From NCBI GenBank assembly GCA_030841185.1, contig JAVEDB010000004.1:1-32590 (forward strand): 32,590 bases of DNA, read 5' to 3'. The DNA comes from Actinomycetota bacterium. GTDB lineage: Bacteria > Actinomycetota > Actinomycetes > JACCUZ01. The translations under genes were made by a program, and so were the position numbers. Positions 24,018 through 31,645 of the stretch are shown one piece after another (positions within the stretch are counted from its first letter, which is position 1; each line of letters opens with the position of its first letter). The notes under the pieces are model-generated. The model was not told the DNA's origin. It did not search any database and saw only the letters and a program-made list of their open reading frames with translations.

Positions 24018-25394
24018 TCAGACCGCCGCCGCTCGGCGTACCGCGTCGACGCTCGCGGCGACGTCGTCGGCGTCGGTGGACCAGTTACTGACCGAGACGC
24101 GGAGCACTTCCCGGTCGAGCCACCGGGAGCCCGACATCCACGCGGTCCCGTCGGCCAGCAGCCGCGCGGTGACCTCGCGGGTGCGCTCGTCGGAGCCGAA
24201 GGCGACGGAGACCTGGGTGTAGACGACGTCGTTGAGGATCTCGGCGCCGGGCACCTCGGAGATGCCGGCGGCGATGGCCCGCGCGTTGGCGACCAGCCCG
24301 TCGACGAGGCCGGCCACGCCGGACCGCCCGAGGGACCGCAGCGCGGCCCACACCGGTACACCGCGGGCCCGGCGCGAGAGCTCGGGTACCCGGTCGAGGG
24401 GGTCGCCGACGTCGTCCGCGTGAACCAGGTAGCTGGTCTGTACGCCGAAGGTTGCGCGCATGATCGCCGGATCGCGGACGACGGCGATGCCGCAGTCGTA
24501 CGGGGTGTTGAGGGTCTTGTGAGCGTCGGTGGCCCAGGAGTCGGCCCGATCGAGACCGTCGGTCAGGTGCTGCAACCCCTCCGATGCGGCCGCCCACAGC
24601 CCGAATGCCCCGTCGACGTGCACCCAGGCGCCGTGCTCGTGTGCGAGGTCGGCGCATTCGCCGAGCGGGTCGAACGCCCCCGAGTGCAGGTTGCCCGCCT
24701 GCAGCGCGACGATGACCGGTCCGGACACCCGGTCGAGTGCCTCGGCCAGCGCGTCCGGCCGGATCCTGCCCTGGTCGTCCGAGGCCACCGCTGTCGGGGC
24801 GCCGAGGCCGAGGTAGCGCAGCGTGAGGTCCACGGTGGCGTGCCGCTCGTCGCCGACCAGGACGGTCACGCGCGGTGCCCCGGTGAGACCGTCGCGGTCG
24901 AGGGCCCAGCCGGCCTCGGTCAGTACGTGCTGGCGGCCGGCGGCGAGACCGGTGAAGTTGGCCATGGTGCCCCCGGTCACGAAGCCGACGCTGGCGCCGG
25001 GGGGCAGGCCGAGCAGGTCGAGGAGCCAGCTGGCGGCCACCTCCTCGGCGCCCGTCGTGCCAGGTGTCGCGAAGCGCATACCGCTGTTCTGGTCCCACGC
25101 GCTGACCAGCCAGTCGGCCCCCAGTGCGGCGGGCAGCGTGCCGCCGATGACCCAGCCGAAGAACCGCCCGGACGGCATGGCCATCAGGCCCGGCTCGACG
25201 TGTGCGGCCAGCAGGTCGAGCACGGCGGCGGGGGCCATCGGCTCGTCGGGGAGGTCCCCGCCCAGCCCGGCGACCACCTCGTCGGCGCCCACCTGAGGTG
25301 GCACGGCACGGTCGGGAACCTTTGCCAGCCAGCTGCGTGCGTGCGCGGCTGCGCGGTCGAGGGCGGCGTCATAGAGATCGGGTCGGGCGCTCAT
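24018..25394 (-). CDS. PLP-dependent group II decarboxylase/aminotransferase-like enzyme
   Basis: This encodes 458 residues from ATG 25394. It shows the group II amino-acid decarboxylase pattern: MPSGRFFGWVIGGTLPAALGADWL, then SVGFVTGGTMANFTGL for the phosphate and ring region of PLP, VTVLVGDERHATVD, and AWVHVDGAFGLWAAAS with the Asp that pairs with the PLP nitrogen. The Schiff-base Lys293 is in TDAHKTLNTPYDCG. The C-terminal domain has LRVSVSNWSTDADDV. It probably decarboxylates an aromatic or acidic amino acid in the cytoplasm, though some homologues act as aldolases or lyases. It lies 113 bases upstream of the propeller gene on the same strand, too far for certain co-transcription. No transporter or catabolic partner is nearby. 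Confidence 0.9.
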   Translation of the reverse strand: MSARPDLYDAALDRAAAHARSWLAKVPDRAVPPQVGADEVVAGLGGDLPDEPMAPAAVLDLLAAHVEPGLMAMPSGRFFGWVIGGTLPAALGADWLVSAWDQNSGMRFATPGTTGAEEVAASWLLDLLGLPPGASVGFVTGGTMANFTGLAAGRQHVLTEAGWALDRDGLTGAPRVTVLVGDERHATVDLTLRYLGLGAPTAVASDDQGRIRPDALAEALDRVSGPVIVALQAGNLHSGAFDPLGECADLAHEHGAWVHVDGAFGLWAAASEGLQHLTDGLDRADSWATDAHKTLNTPYDCGIAVVRDPAIMRATFGVQTSYLVHADDVGDPLDRVPELSRRARGVPVWAALRSLGRSGVAGLVDGLVANARAIAAGISEVPGAEILNDVVYTQVSVAFGSDERTREVTARLLADGTAWMSGSRWLDREVLRVSVSNWSTDADDVAASVDAVRRAAAV

Positions 25395-25427
25395 CCCGAC
25401 ACTGTGCCGTATCCGGCCGGACGTCGA

Positions 25428-25447
25428 CAGGTGCTTTAGGGCACCTG
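25428..25447 (-). terminator. Hairpin after the Cys-repeat gene
   Basis: CAGGTGC (25428-25434) and GCACCTG (25441-25447) form a 7-bp stem with a 6-base loop. It lies 13 bases past the stop of the Cys-repeat gene on the minus strand and before the PLP enzyme gene. There is no U tract, so it is a weak intrinsic terminator or a transcript-end hairpin. Confidence 0.4.
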
Positions 25448-25460
25448 CCGACGGCGGGGG

Positions 25461-26387
25461 TCAGCCGGCTCGGCGTACCTGACGTCCGAGCAGGAGCACG
25501 GACCCGGAACCGAGGAGCACGGCCCCGACGGCGAGCAGCGGGAGCCGACTCGAGCCGGCTCCTGCGCCCTGACCGGCAGCCACCCCGCCGGTCGGCGGCT
25601 GGGCGATCTGCTGACCTGGTGTGGTTCCGGCGCTGCTGGCCGTGACGCGGGCAGTGATCCGCGTCGTGATGCTCGTCGAACACGTGAGCAGCGTGCCGCC
25701 CTTGTTCCCGGTGCCGTTGCACTGGTTGACCCGGACCGGAATCGCCGGGCTGATCCGTGACGCGGACGCCACTGTGCATCTGGCGGTCGAGCCGCCGCCG
25801 GTCACGGAACCGTTGCACTGGGTGACAGTCGCTCCGGTCGTCGTGGCCGGGTACGGGCTGCAGAGCAGGGGACCGGTGGCGCCGTACTTGCCGCCGCCGG
25901 TGCCGGTGCCTACGCACTGGTTGACGGTCGCGGCGCTGACCGGACGCGAGCGGAGGGTGCCTGCACTGATGTTGTTGGTGATGACGACGCGGCAGGTGAC
26001 CAGAGGCGGAGCCGCGTCGTTGGCCGAGGCGTTGCACTGGTTGACCCGCGTCACGAGCCTGGTGGACCGGGTGGTGAACGTGCCGTTGCCGCCCGGGCAC
26101 GGACCGAGTCGGCAGGTGCGCTTCAGGGTTGTCGTCGAGCCGCGGAAGCTGCCGCGGATCGTGTTGACGACGGTGACGGTGCAGGTGAGCGTCGTCGTCG
26201 CCCCGGCCGGGGTGCCGTCGACCCCGTTGCACTGGTTGACAGTCCTCGTCGTCGCGGCGTGGGCCGCGCTCGGCGGGAGGGCGATCGTGACGGCGAGGGC
26301 CGCGGCGAGGAACGCCAGGAAGGCCAGCGAGGCATGGAGGGGAGTGGTTCGGGCGGGGTGCAGGGCCGGTGCGGTCACGAGGGACAC
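25461..26387 (-). CDS. Secreted Cys-repeat protein with C-terminal membrane anchor
   Basis: This encodes 308 residues if GTG 26387 is the start; GTG 26378 is better spaced from GGAAGG and equally possible. A signal peptide covers about residues 1-45 (LAFLAFLAAALAVTIALPPSAAHA). Five tandem repeats follow, each opening with V(N/T)QC(N/V) and closing with a second Cys 15-25 residues later: VNQCNGVDG, VNQCNASAN, VNQCVGTGT, VTQCNGSVT, VNQCNGTGN. The first is longer and has an extra Cys pair (TCRLGPC). A Gly/Ala linker leads to a final hydrophobic anchor (LPLLAVGAVLLGSGSVLLLG) with a basic tail RQVRRAG. There is no clear LPxTG sorting motif. The protein should sit on the cell surface, perhaps as disulphide-rich beta modules. 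Similar repeat proteins of unknown role occur in actinobacteria, as far as I recall. Confidence 0.85.
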   Translation of the reverse strand: MSLVTAPALHPARTTPLHASLAFLAFLAAALAVTIALPPSAAHAATTRTVNQCNGVDGTPAGATTTLTCTVTVVNTIRGSFRGSTTTLKRTCRLGPCPGGNGTFTTRSTRLVTRVNQCNASANDAAPPLVTCRVVITNNISAGTLRSRPVSAATVNQCVGTGTGGGKYGATGPLLCSPYPATTTGATVTQCNGSVTGGGSTARCTVASASRISPAIPVRVNQCNGTGNKGGTLLTCSTSITTRITARVTASSAGTTPGQQIAQPPTGGVAAGQGAGAGSSRLPLLAVGAVLLGSGSVLLLGRQVRRAG

Positions 26388-26468
26388 GCCTTCCGAGAGA
26401 CGTGTCGCGCCCCGGATATGGAGCGTTTATGCACGCGATGACGCAAGTAGAGACGCAGGTAGCGGTGC

Positions 26469-26519
26469 GACAAACAAGGTCGCTACGGTATGAAACTAGA
26501 CAATTACCGTGCGTTTGTC
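26469..26519. promoter_or_regulatory. Nested inverted repeats, possible RNA structure or operator
   Basis: The outer arms are GACAAAC (26469-26475) and GTTTGTC (26513-26519). The inner arms are ACGGTA (26485-26490) and TACCGT (26505-26510) around a 14-base loop. The two stems are separated by 9 bases on one side and 2 on the other. On the minus strand this would lie about 80-130 bases upstream of the Cys-repeat gene start. No known riboswitch class is recognised. Confidence 0.4.
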
Positions 26520-26641
26520 ACGTCTGGACTACGAACTTTCCTGCTCCTACCCGTTCCTGCCATTGCTACCCGGATGGAGGGCGAGGTGACTCACGTGCGC
26601 CCGTCCGGGTGTAGGCGAGGTCGCCCTGAGTGCCCCTGACG

Positions 26642-26656
26642 TGTCGCAGTGCGACA
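26642..26656. promoter_or_regulatory. Perfect palindrome, operator-like
   Basis: TGTCGCA and TGCGACA flank a single G, giving a fully symmetric 15-base site. The right arm, extended to GTGCGACAA, recurs at 26465-26473. A dimeric repressor site is plausible; the regulator is unknown. Confidence 0.4.
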
Positions 26657-26893
26657 AGATCACCGACCACCCGGGAACGAGCAATCTGCGCTATATGCTG
26701 CCGCCACTGTGGCCGCCGTCCCAAGCGGTGGCGACCGGTGCGTCCGCACTGGTCCAGGGTTGAGACCGCAGCCCGCTCAGCGCCCTCTCGGTCATCCGGT
26801 GTCCGCGAGGGCCCGACCAGGTCAGGCTCACCCGCGCATGCTGCACGCGTCACGCGAGGGTGGCCCGGCCCACGTCCCGAGAGCGGTCGAGAA

Positions 26894-27646
26894 ATGAACG
26901 CCTCCCCCGAGGAGCCGGTTGACGACGGCCGGATGGAACCCCATCTCGCCTTCGCCGAGCTCGGTCGCACGCTGCTCGCGGAGCAGCCGCTCGAGGCGAT
27001 CCTGCAGCGGGTCGCAGATCTCGCGAAGCGCACGGTCACGGGCGCCGACGAGGTGTCGGTGACCCTCGTCGAGGGCGACAAAGCCCACACTGCGGCGTTC
27101 ACCGGCGAGCCGGCCCTGGCCCTGGACGAGCGCCAGTACGAAGCCGGCTTCGGACCGTGCCTGGACGCGGCCCAGGCCGGGGACACTTTCCCCATCGAGG
27201 ACATGTCGGCCGCGGACACGATGTGGCCGAAGTTCTGCGAGCAAGCCCTCGCCAAGGGCATCCACAGCACCTTGTCCATCGGGCTGCCGGTGATGAACAG
27301 CACGATCGGCGCCATCAACCTGTATGCGACGCGGCCGCGCGCCTTCGGCGAGCACGACGTGCAGCTCGCCCAGACGTTCGGCAGCTACGCCGCGGTCGCT
27401 CTCGCCAATGCCAGTCTCTATGCGCGCACGGCCGCCCTCGCCGACGAGCTGCAGCAGGCCCTGCACTCCCGTGCCGTCATCGACCAGGCCAAGGGCATCA
27501 TCATGGCCAAGCAGCACTGCAGTGCCGACGAGGCCTTCGCGATCCTCAGCCGAGCCTCGCAGTCGTCCAACCGCAAGCTGCGCGACATCGCCCAGGCGAT
27601 GGTCGACGGCCTCAGCGGCAATGGCACTAACGGCAATGGCGCTTAA
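26894..27646 (+). CDS. GAF-ANTAR transcription antitermination regulator
   Basis: This encodes 250 residues from ATG 26894. An in-frame opening far upstream has no start signal and no domain match. The GAF sensor domain spans about residues 20-175 (LAEQPLEAILQRVADLAKRTV, ADEVSVTLVEGDKAHTAAFTG, SIGLPVMNSTIGAINLYA, FGSYAAVALANASLY). The C-terminal ANTAR domain at about 185-240 has the typical LQQALHSRAVIDQAKGIIMA, SADEAFAILSRASQSSNRKLR and DIAQAMV. ANTAR domains bind paired RNA hairpins and stop terminators from forming; GAF domains sense small ligands or redox state. The C-terminus GNGTNGNGA is encoded by a short tandem repeat. Its TAA stop overlaps the opposing allantoinase stop by 3 bases. 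Confidence 0.93.
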   Translation: MNASPEEPVDDGRMEPHLAFAELGRTLLAEQPLEAILQRVADLAKRTVTGADEVSVTLVEGDKAHTAAFTGEPALALDERQYEAGFGPCLDAAQAGDTFPIEDMSAADTMWPKFCEQALAKGIHSTLSIGLPVMNSTIGAINLYATRPRAFGEHDVQLAQTFGSYAAVALANASLYARTAALADELQQALHSRAVIDQAKGIIMAKQHCSADEAFAILSRASQSSNRKLRDIAQAMVDGLSGNGTNGNGA

Positions 27647-29001
27647 CGGTCAGTCCGGCTGAGCAGACGACCGCCCGGGCGCCGGCCGGTCACCTGCTCG
27701 CCGCGCAACCACGTCTCGCGCACGACCCCGCGCAGGTTGCGACCCTCGTAGGGCGTGACCGGGTGCCGGTGGTGGAGCGATCGAGCGTCCACCGCCCACG
27801 TCTCCTCCGGGGCGAAGACGCACAGGTCCGCGTCCGCCCCTTCGACGATGCGGCCCTTGCCCGCCAGACCGGCGAGGCCCGCTGGTTCGGTCGCCATCCA
27901 GCGGACCACCTCCGCCAGGTCCACACCGCGGTCCCGCGCCGCTGTCCACACCAGCGGCAGGCCGAGCTGCAGGGAGGCGATGCCGCCCCAGGCGGCACCG
28001 AAGTCGCCGGTGTCTGGGCACTTCAGGTCGGCCGGGCAGGGGGAGTGGTCGGACACGACGCTGCTGATGGTCCCGTCGCGGAGACCGCGCCAGAGCGCAT
28101 CCTGGTTGGCCTGGTCCCGGATCGGCGGGCAGCACTTCGATGACGTGTCGCCGTCGGCGATCTCCTCGGCGGCGAGCACCAGGTAGTGCGGGCAGGTCTC
28201 CGCACTGACCCGCACGCCGCGGCCGCGCGCATCGGACAGCGCCGGCAAAGACGCGACGCTGGAGAGGTGTACGACGTGCGCGCGCACACCCGTCTGCTCA
28301 GCGAGACCCAGCACGGTCTGCACGGCCGCCCGCTCCGATGAGGGTGGGCGCGAGGCGAGGAAGTCCCGGTAGCGGTCGCCATGCGCGGCGGGCGATGACG
28401 CGAGGACTCCCGGGTCCTCCGCGTGCACGACGAGCAGTGCGTCGACCTCCGTGAGGGCTTTCATGGTCGTCGCCAGCTGCGCTGTCGTCAGGGCCGGGAA
28501 CTCCTCGACGCCCGAGTCCACCAGGAACGCTTTGAACCCGAAGACACCGGCGTCATACAGCGGCCGCAGGTGCGCGAGGTTCGCCGGCACCGCGCCGCCC
28601 CAGAAGCCGACGTCGACGTGGACCCGCCCGCGCGCGGCGGCGCGCTTGGACTCGAGTGCCGGCACGTCGATGGTCGGCGGGATGCTGTTCAGCGGCATGT
28701 CGATGATGGTCGTGACGCCGCCGGCAGCCGCGGCACGGGTCGCGCTGTCGAAGCCTTCCCAGTGCGCTCGGCCCGGGTCGTTGACGTGCACGTGGGTGTC
28801 GACGAGGCCCGGCAGCAGCACCTCGTCCGCGCCGAGGGTGACCTCTCGATCCGCCTCGACGTCCGCGTCGACCGCACCGACGGTGACGATCCGCCCGTCG
28901 CGCACGCCGACGGACATCGGCCGCTCGCCGTCGGCGCCGATCCCTCGCGTCGCCCGCACCACCAGGTCGAGACGTGTCTTGCGGTGCGTCCGTGACGGCA
29001 T
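27643..29001 (-). CDS. allB: Allantoinase
   Basis: This encodes 452 residues from ATG 29001, whose first base is shared with the malate synthase stop (TGATG). The open frame further upstream lies within malate synthase. The amidohydrolase metal site is complete by eye: His70 and His72 in LVDTHVHVND, Lys157 in GVFGFKAF (carboxylated Lys bridge), His in HVVHLSS, His in AETCPHYLVL and Asp in VSDHSPCP. DMPLNSIPPT and the length match bacterial AllB better than dihydroorotase or hydantoinase. It hydrolyses allantoin to allantoate in purine breakdown. Coupling to malate synthase fits, since ureide breakdown ends in glyoxylate. No other ureide genes (allantoate amidohydrolase, ureidoglycolate lyase) are in the window. 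Confidence 0.92.
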   Translation of the reverse strand: MPSRTHRKTRLDLVVRATRGIGADGERPMSVGVRDGRIVTVGAVDADVEADREVTLGADEVLLPGLVDTHVHVNDPGRAHWEGFDSATRAAAAGGVTTIIDMPLNSIPPTIDVPALESKRAAARGRVHVDVGFWGGAVPANLAHLRPLYDAGVFGFKAFLVDSGVEEFPALTTAQLATTMKALTEVDALLVVHAEDPGVLASSPAAHGDRYRDFLASRPPSSERAAVQTVLGLAEQTGVRAHVVHLSSVASLPALSDARGRGVRVSAETCPHYLVLAAEEIADGDTSSKCCPPIRDQANQDALWRGLRDGTISSVVSDHSPCPADLKCPDTGDFGAAWGGIASLQLGLPLVWTAARDRGVDLAEVVRWMATEPAGLAGLAGKGRIVEGADADLCVFAPEETWAVDARSLHHRHPVTPYEGRNLRGVVRETWLRGEQVTGRRPGGRLLSRTDR

Positions 29002-30584
29002 CAGTCGAGCAGCTCGTAGGCCGGCACCGTGAGGAAGTCGACGAACTCCTCGGAGAGCGCCACCTGTGCGAACAAGTCGGCGGCCTGCCGGTAGCGCCCC
29101 TCGTCGTACCCCTCGGTTCCTGCGAGCCGGGCCAGCTCCTCGTCGAGGATGCGCCGCACCAGGTCCGGGGTGACCACCTCGCCGGTGTCGAGCACCACGT
29201 CGTTGCGTAGCCACTGCCAGATCTGTGATCGGGAGATCTCGGCGGTCGCGGCATCCTCCATCAACCCGTTGATCGCCACTGCGCCCAGCCCTCCGAGCCA
29301 GGCAGCGAGGTACTGCACGGCGACGGAGACGTTGTTGCGCAGTCCGTTCTCGGTGACGCGTCCTCCGGCCGAGGCGACATCAAGGAGGTCCTGCGCGCTG
29401 ACGGTCACCTCGGAGCGGTCCCGGTCGAGCTGGTTCGGCCGGTCGCCGAGCGCGGCGTCGAAGACCTCCTGGCAGATCGGCACCAGGTCCGGGTGCGCCA
29501 CCCAGGAGCCGTCGAACCCATCGGCAGCCTCGCGCTGCTTGTCCTCGCGCACCTTTGCAAGGGCGCGCTCGTTGGCTTCGGGGTCGCGCCGGCTCGGGAT
29601 GAACGCCGCCATGCCACCGATCGCGAAGGCCCCGCGGCGGTGGCAGGTGCTGACCAGCAGCTCGGTGTAGGCGCGCATGAACGGCGCCGTCATGGTGACG
29701 TCGGCGCGGTCCGGCAGCACGAACTGCGGCCCGGCCGCGCGGAAGTTCTTGATCATCGAGAACAAGTAGTCCCAGCGACCGGCGTTCAGCCCGGCGGCGT
29801 GGTCGCGCAGCTCGAAGAGGATCTCATCCATCTCGAACGCGGCGGGCACCGTCTCGATGAGGACGGTCGCGCGCACGGTGCCGTGCGCGAGCCCGATCGC
29901 CTGCTCGGCGTGGGTGAAGACGTCGTCCCACAGGCGGGCCTCGAGATGGCTCTCCATCTTCGGCAGATAGAGGTACGGGCCGCTGCCACGGCCGACCAGC
30001 TCGGCGGCGTTGTGGAAGACGTACAGCCCGAAGTCGACGAGCGCCCCGACGGCCGGGCGCCCCTCGACCTGAAGGTGCCGCTCGTCGAGATGCCACCCGC
30101 GCGGTCGCGGCACGATGACCGCCGGCGCGCGGTCGGTGGGCAGCCGGTAGTCCTTCTCCGGCGTCGACAGCGAGATGCTGCCGCGGACGGCGTCGCGCAG
30201 GTTGACCTGGCCGCTCACGACATTGCGCCAGTGGGGGGTGTTCGCATCCTCGAGGTCCGCGAGCCACACCTTCGCTCCGGACGCGAGCGCGTTGATCGCC
30301 ATCTTGCGTTCCGTCGGGCCGGTAATCTCGACCCGCCTGTCGCGCAGGTCCGGGGGCGCCGGCACGACTTCCCACGCGCCTTCCCGGACGTCGCGGGTCT
30401 CCGGGAGGAAGTCCAACCGGCCGGTCGCGGCGATCTCGTCGCGTCGCTGCCCCCGTCGTACGAGCAGCTCGTCGCGCCGGGCGCCGAACCGCTCCTGCAG
30501 GTCGGCGACGAAGGCCACCGCCTCCGCGGTGAGCACCTCGTCATCACGGTCGACCGCGGGACCGGTCACCTCGATGCGCGGCAC
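29001..30584 (-). CDS. aceB: Malate synthase A
   Basis: This encodes 527 residues from GTG 30584, with GGGTGAGCGG just upstream; the length is standard for the A form. Conserved parts are visible in order: WLADLEDANTPHWRNVVSGQ (Mg/glyoxylate region), PRGWHLDERHL, LIETVPAAFEMDEILFELRD, GLNAGRWDYLFSMIK, the FVLPDRADVTMTAPFMRAYT segment, GGMAAFIPS, and GSWVAHPDLVPI near the catalytic Asp. The C-terminal helical domain has GRVTENGLRNNVSVAVQYLAAWLGG. It condenses glyoxylate with acetyl-CoA to malate. No isocitrate lyase gene is adjacent. The overlap with allantoinase points to use in purine-derived glyoxylate assimilation. It lies 33 bases downstream of the pirin gene. Confidence 0.95.
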   Translation of the reverse strand: MPRIEVTGPAVDRDDEVLTAEAVAFVADLQERFGARRDELLVRRGQRRDEIAATGRLDFLPETRDVREGAWEVVPAPPDLRDRRVEITGPTERKMAINALASGAKVWLADLEDANTPHWRNVVSGQVNLRDAVRGSISLSTPEKDYRLPTDRAPAVIVPRPRGWHLDERHLQVEGRPAVGALVDFGLYVFHNAAELVGRGSGPYLYLPKMESHLEARLWDDVFTHAEQAIGLAHGTVRATVLIETVPAAFEMDEILFELRDHAAGLNAGRWDYLFSMIKNFRAAGPQFVLPDRADVTMTAPFMRAYTELLVSTCHRRGAFAIGGMAAFIPSRRDPEANERALAKVREDKQREAADGFDGSWVAHPDLVPICQEVFDAALGDRPNQLDRDRSEVTVSAQDLLDVASAGGRVTENGLRNNVSVAVQYLAAWLGGLGAVAINGLMEDAATAEISRSQIWQWLRNDVVLDTGEVVTPDLVRRILDEELARLAGTEGYDEGRYRQAADLFAQVALSEEFVDFLTVPAYELLD

Positions 30585-30617
30585 CCGCTCACCCTGCCAC
30601 GACCCGCAGGGCCGGCG

Positions 30618-31583
30618 TCAGGACGAGGCGTGCTCCGCGGGGACCGAGCCCAGGCGCCCGGCATGGAAGTCCTGGAAGGCCTGCAGCACCTCGGCCTTGG
30701 TGTTCATGACGAACGGTCCGCCCCACGCCACCGGTTCCCGGATCGGCAGGCCGCCGAGGACGAGGACGTCGAGGTCGGGGCTGCGGCTCTCCTGGTTGGC
30801 GTCGGCGCGCACGCGGAGCGTGTCACCGGGGCCGTAGACCGCGAGCTGCCCGGCCCGCAGCGGCTGGCGCCCGGACCCGACGGAGCCGGTGCCGCCCAGG
30901 GCGTAGACGAGGGCGTTGAAGTCCGGCCGCCACGGCAGCACGAGCTCGGCTCCGGCAGAGATCGTCGCGTGCACGAGGGTGATGGGGGTGTACGTCGAGC
31001 CCGGGCCGGCCTGTCCGGCCAGCTCCCCGGCGATGACCCGGACGAGTGCGCCTCCGTCGTACGAGGAGAGCAGTCCCACCTCTCGCCCGCGGATGTCCTG
31101 GTAGCGCGGCGGCGACCACTTCTTGTCCCGGGGCAGGTTGACCCAGAGCTGGAAGCCGTGGAACAGGCCGCCACTGAGGACGAGGTGCTCGGGCGGGGTC
31201 TCGATGTGCAGGATGCCGGCACCGGCCGTCATCCATTGGGTGTCGCCGTTCGTGATCAGGCCACCGCCACCGTTGCTGTCCTGATGGGCCATCTCGCCGT
31301 CGATCATGTAGGTGACCGTCTCGAAGCCGCGGTGTGGGTGCCACGGGGTGCCCTTGGGCTCGCCCGGCGCGTACTCGACCTCACCCATCTGGTCCAGGTG
31401 CACGAACGGGTCTAGCTGCGACATGTCGACACCGGCGAAGGCCCGGCGGACGGGGAAGCCCTCACCCTCGAGGCCGTGCGGCGCTGTGGTCACGGACCGG
31501 ACCGGGCGTTCGCGGCTCACCGCCGGGTCGGGCTGGGGGATGAGCGGGAGGGCGAGCAGGTTGTCCACGGTGATGGCTGGCAT
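30618..31583 (-). CDS. Pirin-family bicupin protein
   Basis: This encodes 321 residues from ATG 31583. The N-terminal cupin carries the pirin metal ligands: His82 and His84 in WHPHRGFETVTYMIDGEMAHQD and His126 and Glu128 in GAGILHIE. SGGLFHGFQLWVNLPRDKKW is the usual pirin core, and the C-terminal cupin domain (LVYALGGTGSV through WGGPFVMNT) completes the fold. Pirins bind Fe or another metal; some oxidise quercetin and others act as redox-linked regulators. The gene is 33 bases upstream of malate synthase on the same strand and diverges from a nucleotidyltransferase gene, with 62 bases between. A possible operon pirin-aceB-allB is suggested by spacing only. Confidence 0.92.
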   Translation of the reverse strand: MPAITVDNLLALPLIPQPDPAVSRERPVRSVTTAPHGLEGEGFPVRRAFAGVDMSQLDPFVHLDQMGEVEYAPGEPKGTPWHPHRGFETVTYMIDGEMAHQDSNGGGGLITNGDTQWMTAGAGILHIETPPEHLVLSGGLFHGFQLWVNLPRDKKWSPPRYQDIRGREVGLLSSYDGGALVRVIAGELAGQAGPGSTYTPITLVHATISAGAELVLPWRPDFNALVYALGGTGSVGSGRQPLRAGQLAVYGPGDTLRVRADANQESRSPDLDVLVLGGLPIREPVAWGGPFVMNTKAEVLQAFQDFHAGRLGSVPAEHASS

Positions 31584-31645
31584 GGCTGGTCCAACACGCA
31601 GCCGCGGGCCGCTATTTCGCCGCGGTCCCCGGGTCGGGATGCCCC

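Larger units (their letters stand above)
26388..26893. other. Intergenic region with dyad elements, no credible gene
   Basis: This 506-base gap separates the Cys-repeat gene (minus) and the GAF-ANTAR gene (plus), so it should hold both promoters. Bases 26440-26560 are clearly richer in A and T than the rest of the window. Nested dyads occur at 26469-26519 and a perfect 7-base palindrome at 26642-26656. The 9-mer GTGCGACAA occurs twice (26465-26473, 26649-26657). A TATAT at 26692-26696 could be a -10 element for the ANTAR gene, but no convincing -35 is seen. Frames through the right half are open but lack coding character and a start signal. Confidence 0.6.

Noticed and set aside
31602-31625. 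Two CCGCGG copies between the pirin and nucleotidyltransferase genes as an operator.
   Set aside because: Each is a common GC-rich 6-mer, and nothing else in the gap supports a binding site.
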